Positions 32,952 through 42,939 of a stretch of 64,000 bases of DNA are shown piece after piece; the first letter of the stretch is position 1, and every line of letters begins with the position of its first letter. The DNA is from Avena insularis (lineage: Eukaryota; Streptophyta; Magnoliopsida; Poales; Poaceae). The stretch is taken from contig CM042692.1 in NCBI GenBank assembly GCA_023614405.1, forward strand, positions 123,249,503-123,313,502, written 5' to 3'. Under the pieces are notes generated by a model. That model saw only the letters and a program-made list of their open reading frames with translations, made no database searches and was not told the DNA's origin. The position numbers and the translations under genes are program-made.

Positions 32952-33560
32952 CGGGTTCGTCGTCCCGGATCGAGAGTCGGAGTCGAGATGGGGAACGATA
33001 CGGTTCGGTGTCGGAAACGCGATTCCAAACACGATGGAACGATTCATGGGAAAAAGGTCGAGTCCAACAGATGCATCGCCTTCCTGGGCCTCGTCTGACA
33101 AATAATCACGTACAGGGTCCAGCCAGAATTAACAACGACCAACCAAGCCCATAGCATCGTCCATGCAAACATAAATTTGGCACGGAACCGTAATCATAGG
33201 ATCACAAACTTTGTTTTTCTTGACCTGCTGTTTCTCGACCCAGCTCATCGTTCCGGAGTCGTCGTCCCCGATTTACTTGGATCTCGTCCCCACTATGGAT
33301 CGATTCGTGCCAGAGATGTATACCCCTGTCGTTTCCTAGTTTTGCCACCCAACGATCCCCGTCCCTCGTTTCCGTTCCTCGTTCCCACCGTCCCGGAAAC
33401 ATGGCAACTATGGACACAACCCCACAAAAACTCCCACCCCGTTCTCCCCAATCCTTTCTTCTTCACGCTGCCATCCACGCCCCTGATCCGTCGGCCTGCC
33501 TCCTGTTGCCACTTGTGATCCTGCTGGTGCTGCTTAAGCCTCCAGGTATTCCCCTGCACA
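32952..33560. other. Host flank, no assigned gene
   Basis: Moderately GC-rich, with many short variants of 'gttccg', 'cgttcc' and 'ggaacga' on both strands (for example 32990-33060 and 33250-33400). This looks like a degraded DNA transposon, but clear ends were not found. A plus-strand 113-codon frame (33177-33518) has no recognisable domain. Confidence 0.3.
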
Positions 33561-36500
33561 GCTTAGTTTAAGTGCCTATAGGTTCAGCTAGGATAATGCA
33601 TATGTGTTGCATTTTTTCCCAACAAATGTATGTGTAAATGCCTGCGTGAAAACTACTTTGTGTAGCATTGTAGTTCTGAAAACATGGAGAATTATTTGTG
33701 TATCCCTCTATAATTGTCCAATTTCAAATGGTTTTCATTTTTGGTATGCTTAGACGACATGGGTTTTGATGAATCAGTGCTACTTATTAACTGGTCAAAG
33801 TTGAACAGTAGGAATTCTAACTAAGCTAGTGATTCTTGAGCATTTGGTGTTGAAGTGTTCCAATATTGTTTCTTAGATGGCCATGTGATTGTAACTCAAA
33901 ATTAATTTGGTTGACGATACAAAATTTTGGTCATAATTTTCACCGTATATAACAGTTGTGTGCAAATACAATACAAAAAGCAAGATAATCATCTGTTGAC
34001 GATGTCCTACAGTGGTGTTCAACAACTTCTGAGCCAGGTGTACATTGTTTTCTCCTATTCTTTTGCTACATGTCTGATTGGTACAGAGATGCTCTGCAGT
34101 AGTATCAGTGATGAACTGATGATTGACGTGTATGGTTATAAACCCTTCAGGTTGTGTTAGATCATCGAGAGTAGCTGATGACGTAAGAGCACTCTTAACA
34201 TCTTGCATAATTTGTTGGACTGTCGTTCATCTTGGTTTGAGTACAGATGTACAATACAGTCTGACTCGTACTCTTTCAGAAAGGAAGATGAACATCATGC
34301 AGTTTGGTTTGTGAAATATATAAAGTATTTCTTGAAAAGAAGTATAAACATACTCCATCTTGCTCGTGTCTGCATATTTGCGTTTTTTATGTAGCATGTT
34401 CCAAGTTTTGCTACTTGATCAATATCAAACAGACCCATTCTTTGGGTTTACATTTGTACTGTTTCACTCAAGTCATTTTGTCCAAATATTTATACACATC
34501 GTACTCTGAGCAAAGTTGTTCTTCAGTATTTGATCCATGAGGTATAACTACTTTGGTCATACCCCTTTCTCAAAATAGTGTGAATTTGTGTATGGTGTCT
34601 TGCTCGTACATATTATAAAATTAATACCTCAAGAATAATTGGAAAATTTAAAAATTTAAATCAGGAAAAAATGGGGACTAGAAGCTTGCCTAGATTCACA
34701 ATCATGCAATCACTCTCGGAAAGCCTTCCAATCCCAATAGGATCTTCATTCGGAAAATTGTATGCAATGCAGTTCAGTTTTATATTTACAGTTCTACCCA
34801 ATAAAAGCAGGGAGATGTTTATTTAATTTGTAATGGTGCTTTATATTTTTATTTTGTAGAGAATTTTCTTACAATCAGTTCAAAAAGCTTAACAGAGGCA
34901 TCTCCAAGGTAAAGTGCCATATTGTTGCATTGCATTCTGGAATCGGACTACTAAACCAGATGTTTTTTTTATAATGAAGTTCACATACCCAAATTTAATC
35001 TGAAAGAATCACTGAATTATTGGAGGTTTTAAAATACCGTGAGATCTCATCAACATTTATTTTTCCTGGTAGTAAACTGCTAAGGTTATATTATGTTGAT
35101 GGATGTTTGTGCGAATGCTGATATTGATTTCTTGATTTATGCTCGCCATGTGCCTGTGGAACTGCTTTAGTTACTTCACTAGATCATGATCTCGCGCGTT
35201 GCTGCGCCCGTCCATTTTGGCAATAGAATAACAAGAATTTGCATAACTATATAGTTGCATATGGAAGCTGAATATTAAGAACAAACTAAACATTTTAGAT
35301 TATATCAAAACAAAGAACGGTAGTATGCTCTTATAGGAGGATAATACCACAAAACTTATGTAAGACCAGTTACCATATCCAACATGTATAGAAGCTAAAC
35401 CTACAAATTATAGTTCTTATCGTTCATCAGAAGTATTAGGAAATATGCTACTCCCTTGGATCCATAATAAGTGTTGCTGATTTAGTGCAAAGTTGTACTA
35501 AATCAGCGACACCAGCGACACTTATTATGGATCGGAGGTAGTACATACAATGAGCGATATTTCAGCAGGGGCTTCAAATACAAGCATATTATTGCTTCTC
35601 CAACAACAATCTTGTCTTCATTGGCTATCTTTGACATAAAGTTGATCATCTGTTTCATTAAACAATCAACACTTGATTCATTGTCTGTGTTGAGCAATGA
35701 GTAGTGTTCACAAGTATTGCAATAGTCCTCGTCTGATCAGAGAATAAACTCCATATCTATGTTACAATTTGTAACGGCAATGGATGGCTTGATGCAGCTT
35801 GTATAGTATCAAATGAACAGTTGATCATTAGTCGGAATCAACAAAGGAAGATACCAAGGTAGTAGAGAGCATGCTGACCCGTAAATAAAATTAAACCTTA
35901 GTGCTAGACACAAATAAGGAACATAAAAAACAATATTGATGTAACGATTTGAGCTTTCCCATAGTTACTATTTTTTGAACTCTGAATGTCGTTAATATTA
36001 GCAAGGTCAAAAATATGGTACCAAAGACAGGATCAAAAACTTAAAAGCTGGTTGGAATTAAGAAAGATGGGATGTTTTTGTATACGAGATTCACTGGAGT
36101 AAGAAGAAAAATGTGTACATGAGTAGACCCGACTCATATGGAACATTACCAGCCAATAAGATGTGAATGACAAGCCAAATAGAAGGGGGCATGAAATGAA
36201 ATCAAATCCTCGCAGCACTCAAATTTTCCAAATGATCTATATGGCATTTAAATTCAAAGTTTATGGCTCCTCGATGAAGTAAGATGGTCGTATGTAGTCT
36301 GCAGGTAAAATTTAATTTTATAGTATGAATCATGATAATAAATGTTACAATAACTCTTAAAGATTTTTCACCAGTTGATCCTACATTTTAATGAGGATAA
36401 ATCTTACCTTTTCAAGCGTGTTTGGATCTGGGTAGTCCTTCTCCATGCTTGGTCATACACTATTGGTCCAACTTTTGTTGGAGAGGATGAGATTCTCTAC

Positions 36501-37400
36501 TCCAATAGCTCATATACGAAGCTACTTTCAGTTTGGGGAATCTATGCAAATCACTCACACCTGATTTATTCGAAAATTTTGATTCAATTTCTGATGGCGA
36601 TGCATCCTTTATCTTCTAGAGAGAATTTACATCCTCATGTCCATGTTCTTAAGTACAGTATTTTTTTTGCAGAAGTTTTTCATGTTCAGTCAAGTATACA
36701 AGATTCTCATTAATACTCTCGTCCTCAATCAATCAGAAGTACAGGGGTGCATGCACCGCCCACAGGAGCTTACCAGCAGAAATTGCTCAAGCGAAATCAA
36801 GTATATTGTGTGAACAGTACACATAATTGGATATTAAAATGTCCATTCAAAGATGATCCTATTCATATCATATAGAAGCTTCCTGGAGGACCAAGAAATG
36901 TGGTAGAACTGAATTACTAAATACACAAGGCATTTAACTCACTATCCTTATGATTACCAACATTCAGTAATATGTACAGAGCTTATCTAATATGCTTGCT
37001 TTCTTGGTGTATCTCAAGCACCCACATATCACAATAGGATTTCGTTAATGATGCATTCATAGTAAATTCTCAGGAAAAGAAAAAGGTTGCAACAAACACG
37101 GAAAATGCAGTCAAGCAAAATTTAAATAAAATTACTCCAAACACACCTTTGATTGTTGTGTGTCCATATATACTACTTCTAGGAACATCAAGATACACTC
37201 CCCCACAAAAAGCATTTACGCGTAAGCCTTAAGTGGTACCTGGAAAGAAAAGAACCACGAGGACAGTGAATTCTGAAGTCTAGAAAAATAATAACAGTTA
37301 CAAAGAGGAAGATCATAAATGGCAGGTCATACCAATAAGATATTATAGCGATATTATAGCTTTCAACCTCACATGACTGATGGCAACAAATAAAGACATC
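33561..37400. other. Intergenic, no gene seen
   Basis: AT-rich, frames short and without motifs. Apart from the Stowaway MITE at 35452 I see no element with definable ends. The right edge may hold the 3' untranslated region of the minus-strand gene ending at 37426. Confidence 0.4.
35452..35541. mobile_element. Stowaway MITE, 90 bp (Athos-like)
   Basis: CTCCCTTGGATCCATAATAA on the left, its inverted relative TTATTATGGATCGGAGGTAG on the right, TA on both sides (35450-35451 and 35542-35543). The interior 'gctgatttagt...actaaatcagc' continues the hairpin. Confidence 0.88.
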
Positions 37401-37425
37401 GTGATGTCATCGGCCATGGAGCAAC

Positions 37426-39363
37426 TCACTGGTTGGAAACGACCTTCTCCACAGTGGTTATAGCAGCTGCCAGGGCATAATCGCGGTGCACTTTTCGACA
37501 AAGCGCATCCGCTTCTAGATTCACGACCGCATCAGGATGTCCCTCCTTCGAAATCAGGCGCTGTCATCGATATGCATACGTTCCTCGTGTGCCTCTTGTT
37601 TCCTGATAGGAGTGGCAGTTGAGGTGACCATGCACGGGTCACACAAAGCCAAGCATTAACAGAGAATGCATAACATGGTAGAAGACCTCAAATTTTAAAG
37701 GAAATATTATGAGTAATAGCCAAATGTAAGGTTAAGAATATTGGGGGGTTTTAGATCTGGGAATCAGGGTATGAAGATTGAAAAATATGGTTGCTCGACG
37801 TGAATCATCAAAATTAGATTACATGAGAAATCCCATAACCAAACAGCTAGAAGAAGGGGAAGATTAGCATATTAATTTTTTCAACACACCTATTATTTGA
37901 ATGTCAGTATGTTGGTATGATAAATAAAAGTGTGAAGCCTTATGCACCTACAAACTCCACATCACTTTGTCGATCTAAAACACAAAGAGGTCATAATTTT
38001 TGTAAAAGGTGGGTTTGCTGAATTCTTACTAAGCTTTGTTACCATGAAAAAAATAGGCAGGCGCTGCATAATGTATCAGCCATTTATCCACTGAAAAGGA
38101 AATGGGATTAAATAAATATTGCATCTACATACCATAAGTGAGACCTGAAACTGACTTGATCGTGTTGCATTGCTACTGAAATAAATAAGGAATAGAAATT
38201 CAGAAGATTATTGTCACAACTAAAGGATACAAAACTACCTGAAATATCCATTTGGTAGTGCATTTGCGCATATATTGTAAAATATCTGAGTTGAGCAGCT
38301 AGAATTAAACTGGAGGCAAGCTGTTGCATTCAACATCACAAGATATTACGATAATTGTTACTCTTACTATGGAAGGCAATATGAAACAATAACAGAATGT
38401 GACCAAGTTTGCGATCAAAAGAAAGCTGACAGGATGAGCAGCGCCTTCAAGCATGTACTTTGAGGAAACCGATCTTCTGGTGCTGGAGGAGTGCAACTGG
38501 AGCTGAGACTGCTGTTTCTTACCCTTTTCATTTTAGAACAACCAAAAGACAAACATTATTGTTATTATTTTTACTTATCATCCCTTACCATCAAGCTCAC
38601 ACAAGGAATAATAGTTCTCCAAAACTCGGCTGATTTTTGGTAAACTTTAGAGATACATGTCCATGGTAATACTCCCTCTGTTTCACTTTACTTTGCGCGG
38701 TGCTACAGTGCACGCAAAACGAGGTGGCAGATTTCTCTTATTTTTTATTTTTTTCTCCTCGGTTTTTTTGGATGTGTAGCTCCGTGTCTACTCTACCCAT
38801 TCCAAAAATCATAGAATTTTTTTAATAAAAAATGAGAGAGAAATGGACCGCCTTGTTTTGCGTGATGAACAGTAACGCGCAGAGTAATATGAAACAGAGG
38901 GAGTAGTTGGTTTTGCACGCCCACAATCAGCGGTGGCTTTTCGCCGTAATAAAATGCATGAAGCCAGAGTAGATGATGGTGTCTCATTAGTGTACCATCT
39001 GAAACTCCTATTTTTTACTATTTGTTACTTGTCACAATGATCAAGGAATTTGTCGGCATGCCAAATCAAAGATTTGCGTAAACAACATAAGAGAGAGATT
39101 GTTAAATTTAACAAACTGACACAGCCCCAAGAGGTGTGTAGTGCTGCTCAAATCGAAACAAATATAATAAGAAAGGTCGAACAATAATCAATGTCCAAAA
39201 TCAATCAAACTGAACTGCAGCAGCACTAATCATTCAACCTAGCCTATATCCAAGTAGGAGCTGACAGTTAACATTACAATCACCAAAATAGAAGAACTCA
39301 TGAATCTAGTTACCTCATATCAGGGAAGCTGAGGGTCAAGGTCTCAAAGATAGAATCAGTCAT
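37426..39363 (-). CDS. Unrecognised six-exon gene with a frameshift in the last exon
   Basis: Proposed coding exons: 39363-39314, 38629-38589, 38508-38459, 38320-38239, 38175-38145, 37602-37426. All introns are GT-AG and the phases agree at every junction (2, 1, 0, 1, 2). The start is ATG in MTDSIFETLTLSFPDM; then RVLENYYSLCELD, SAPVALLQHQKIGFLK, SSLILAAQLRYFTIYAQM, AMQHDQVSF, and KQEAHEERMHIDDSA. There a TGA appears, but one base over the frame stays open as ISKEGHPDAVVNLEADALCR... to VEKVVSNQ and a stop at 37426. One missing base (near 37560) would join the two. The product, about 150 residues and probably helical, is not recognised. The 63-bp intron 4 is short. A MITE sits in intron 1. Confidence 0.5.
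38672..38903. mobile_element. Stowaway MITE, 232 bp, in intron 1 of the six-exon gene
   Basis: CTCCCTCTGTTTCACTTTAC and GTAATATGAAACAGAGGGAG are terminal inverted repeats, with TA at 38670-38671 and 38904-38905. Interior pairs also match ('tttgcgcg' / 'cgcgca', 'gcaaaacgaggtgg' / 'ccgccttgttttgc'). Confidence 0.9.
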
Positions 39364-39644
39364 CTCTCATCTGAAGGGATTTTGTGGTAGTGTATGACAG
39401 AACGCCCACCCATCATTTGATCCCTCTATATACGTCTCTTAGATGAAACTTCTGCTGGCAATCTCATTTGCAATGGTCTCTCGCCTGTTCAATTATACAT
39501 GGGGATTTCTCTTGAGTGCTCACATACAGCAATGCTTCCTATTTGGATTCAATTTTTCAATCACTTGAGCAGACGGGCTGCAGCGGGTGCCTATGCCCAA
39601 ACTTGTATAATCGGAAATTACATGAGCTAGAGTTAGGATTCTAC

Positions 39645-39733
39645 CTGGTAGATGTGGTACTATGGAGAACCTTGCCGTTGTGGGAGTAGTGGCCATGGAC
39701 CGTGGTGGTGGGGGAAGGATTGTGGTCGTCCAT
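39645..39733 (-). CDS. Upstream short ORF or alternative first exon
   Basis: ATG at 39733 opens MDDHNPSPTTTVHGHYSHNG..., 29 codons, up to a donor-like ACCAG|GTAGAA (39645/39644). It ends in phase 2, the same as the proposed first exon at 39363-39314, so it could be an alternative first exon of the six-exon gene, or an untranslated-leader ORF. No independent support. Confidence 0.3.
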
Positions 39734-39958
39734 GTCAAGGTCGATCTTGGAGATTTCAGGGGGGGAACGAGGTGTCTGACAGAGTAGTGGAGCCATGGAA
39801 GGGGGCGTCGCCGCTGCCCATAATACAGATCTGATTCGCATCCATGCTTTGACCGTGGATGGTGGGACGGACAGTACATAAGAGCACATAGAGCCGTGAG
39901 GAAGTGGCGGCACCAAACTCTTCCGCTCACAGTCGCCGTAGCCACTTCCTCCCTCTGC

Positions 39959-39960
<2 letters not shown>

Positions 39961-40003
<43 letters not shown>
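39961..40003 (+). repeat. (CT)21 microsatellite
   Basis: 43 bases of uninterrupted CT, read as GA on the minus strand. It lies about 600 bp upstream of the six-exon gene's ATG, in its likely leader or promoter, where GA/CT repeats are common in plants. The long Leu-Ser or Glu-Arg frames across it are artefacts. Confidence 0.95.
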
Positions 40004-40005
<2 letters not shown>

Positions 40006-40140
40006 CATGGCGAGGATGACAGGAGCGGAGGCGCTTTTCGCCCTTGCCGAGATAGGGATTGGAGTGTGGGAAGAGGGGAGGTGGGCGTCTCATCCAGTCA
40101 GCACCGCCGGTTTTGTGTATGCATACGTGGATAAATCCTA

Positions 40141-40916
40141 ACCGTCTAATCGGGATCTAACAGGAGGGCTCCGATTCGTTTTCTAGAGTAGCGGCCCTCG
40201 GGATATTCAGCCTAGGAGCGTCCCACGCGGGAGAAGAGGTGCATCGAACGGCCGAAAATGATCAGAACGTGAAATCCGACGGCCAAAATCGCTGATTGTG
40301 TGAGGGAGCTCCTTTTTGACCCGGTTATAATATCCCTAATGGCATGCTTGTGTGTAGGGACTGATGCTGCTTGAAAGGAGAAGAAACGTGTGATAATATT
40401 ATGAGAGGACATGGTGTGGTAATTCCTGAGATTGACGGCACTTTTCTTGCGCATCAAGGTGCCCCTCATGGAGCCACCACCGTCCCTCCTCACACGACCA
40501 AGATCCAAGCTGGGATGGAATCAGTGTCGCCGCCGTGTCTAACCTTTTGTGCACCGAAAAGTCACGGTTCGATGGCCAACAACGCAAATCAACACTGCAA
40601 TCGATGTGCATGACTATCTTGGTACCAAGAGCGTCGACCTCGTACGAGACTTCCATGCACTGTTTCCTCCTTCACTCTTGAAGAGTTCCCTTGTTTCAAA
40701 CCAAGCAAGCCACATCACTCTTGAAGAGTTCCCTTGTTTCAAACCAAGCAAGCCATCATGTCGATCTTTAGCTTTTACCTGTATTTGCTTGGACAAGAGA
40801 GTTTATTAGCTGTTGTTGTCTTTCTAATTGATGTACATGTGTCTTGTACGAGTTATTTTCTACGTAGTAAGAACAATATATAGAATCCTAAATTATTACT
40901 GATGAAAGAAAGTAAA
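40141..40916. other. Spacer with short frames, no gene assigned
   Basis: No recognised gene. A plus-strand frame at 40549-40809 (RWPTTQINTAIDVHDYLGTK) is of unknown meaning and runs through the 43-bp tandem duplication. Confidence 0.35.
40673..40758 (+). repeat. 43-bp tandem duplication
   Basis: CACTCTTGAAGAGTTCCC... occurs at 40673-40715 and again at 40716-40758, nearly identical. Unit length is not a multiple of three. Confidence 0.93.
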
Positions 40917-40930
40917 CATGAATATTAATT

Positions 40931-42181
40931 CCTCGAAATTGCCTTTCGCCCCACTATATTAATATAGCAACCACATGATACAACAATGATAATTTCAAAA
41001 CGAAAGACAATGCTAGGGCAGCAGCAGACACACACCCAAAAGAAACAAAATGGAGATAGAGACGAATCAACTAAAATGGAGACAGAGGCGAATCGACTAA
41101 ATGGGAATGACCCGCAACCGCTGTGCCCACTGGAGAAGTCCCACCACGCCCCTTCCAACGACTCGACAAGCACCAAGCAACACCCTCAAGAGGGAAAGCA
41201 ATCGTTGCTGCCCGGACAAGAATGGGTCCTAGGATTTCCCCCAAAACACAAAAGGAAGTGGGGGAAGGGTAGCCCCGACACCCTCCACAAAGGCAGGATG
41301 CCACCCAAGGGAGGCACCGTATCGGTGTCAAACGAGCCGTCAAGGATTTTTCCCGAAGCCCTTCCCACAAGGCGAATCGATGCCAAGGAGCCTCGCGAGG
41401 TTGATGCCTCGCCACCACCAAACTTTTCATCCACGAACATGTGCCATCATGATCACGAAGTCACCAACATCGTCTCACCGAGAGAATCGCCACGAGATCT
41501 GAAGGACAGAGGTTAGAAGTGGCTTGAATTGGGGTCAACGGAACCGTGACCCGCTGGAGGGAACAACCTCCACCGACAAAGGCGAATGTTGACCGGACGC
41601 GGCCAGTGGCACACATCGAGTTCGGCCGGGTCCAACGGACCCGTAAAGCCTCGGTAGAGGCATACCAATCTCAAGAGGGTATGACCAGGCCCGTAAAGCC
41701 CACAAACACGCTGCAACCGGCCGGTCACCATCACCGCTGCACCCTACGCAAACCAAATCGCCGCCTCGCCTGTAGATCCGGGGGCCACATGGCAGGATGG
41801 CTAGTTCCCAACCCATCTGAGGCCCTAAGGGCCTAGATCTAGGCCGGTTGGGCACGGCTGACACCCGCCGCCACAAAGATGTTGCTTGTCAGCCGCCCCA
41901 CAACCTCAGAGTCGCACCACCTCGAACTTCGGCCACCGTACCACTGCCGCCCTAGTAGCACCGCCGCCAGTAGAGAAGGGTCCCTGACCCCGCCTCCTAC
42001 GGCACGGGATATGACATACCGCCGCCGCCACCTGGGCCATGCCAGACAGACCCTGCCGACGGCGGTGACAAGGGAGATACAGAGAGAGGGGGGAGGTCGG
42101 CCTGGGGGAGGTGGAGGCCCTCGTCGCCCTCAGGGGGGAGGTGACGGGTCCTTTGTTTTTCCGCAAACCTACATCTTCTTG
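40931..42181 (-). mobile_element. Non-LTR-like dispersed repeat, copy 2, complete (1,251 bp)
   Basis: Flanked by a 14-bp target duplication, CATGAATATTAATT (40917-40930) and CATGTATATTAATT (42182-42195), one mismatch. On the minus strand it begins with a C-rich leader and ends 'atatagtggggcgaaaggc', like 3' ends of grass LINEs; there is no poly-A. It is homologous to 12379-15388. No reverse transcriptase or other domain is encoded. It is best explained as a non-autonomous element moved by LINE machinery. Confidence 0.65.
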
Positions 42182-42641
42182 CATGTATATTAATTAAGAG
42201 GTATGAGCCATGTAAAGGAGATATCAATGTTTTTTCAAATAAACCAGATATCGATGTTTGTCATGAACAATAAGACTGCAAAAACTCATGAAAATAAAGC
42301 ATAGGTGATTTTTAATCAATTTTTATTTTTTATGTTATTCCGTAGCAATGCTCCAGAAGACTCGGCTGATTTGCAAACATGGAGTACGCGCCTGCAAGAT
42401 GATATTGCAGGATAAACCGGTGGCATGCTCCAGCTTCTTCCTCCCAGCCGTAGCGCTGCTGCCGTGCCTCAATCTATCCTCCTTATCCCTTTGCTTAGGT
42501 ATTGACTACTTGAATGGTTATGATTTGCTGCCCTATGCTGGATAAAAGGCTTACGGTCCATGAAGATTTCAGATGATAGCCCAAGGAAGCAACCGACAAA
42601 TACTTTGATTGTATTAGGAAAGAATCTCTAAACCGACAATG

Positions 42642-42921
42642 TGTTGGTATTGTAATCACGTGTATGTAAAACCTATCTGTATACAGCTTTGAGACACGGC
42701 CTATTATATATAGGACGGGAGAAGCTCAAGTGAGGGTACCGAAATCTCTAGACAACTTGTAATAGTTTGATTTCCCAATATTCAGGCGACTTTGACTCCA
42801 TTGCTTTTCTGATATCCGACGAAATCCCCAGCGTTCTCTTTTTCGCGAAACCCTAAGTCCTTCACCATAGACATTGCTGAGGTTACCCCTCGTCAATATT
42901 GATATCCATGGCGGAACTACA
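42642..42921 (+). mobile_element. Possible Copia LTR fragment with PBS
   Basis: Starts TGTTGGTATTG, contains ATTATATATAGGACGG (TATA-like, near 42701), and ends ACTACA at 42921. TGGTATTAGAAG follows at 42926, a weak match to the initiator-Met PBS. No downstream gag-pol frame and no second LTR were found. Confidence 0.4.
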
Positions 42922-42939
42922 AACGTGGTATTAGAAGAC

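Noticed and set aside
33177..33518. 113-codon frame starting MARNRNHR
   Set aside because: No domain; it overlaps a scrambled repeat-like region and has no splice or promoter context.
39520..40141. Leu-Ser and Arg-Glu repeat proteins across the CT tract
   Set aside because: Direct translation of a (CT)n microsatellite.
40986..42193. Plus-strand frames of 96-176 codons
   Set aside because: They lie antisense within the dispersed repeat and are broken in its other copy at 12379-15388.
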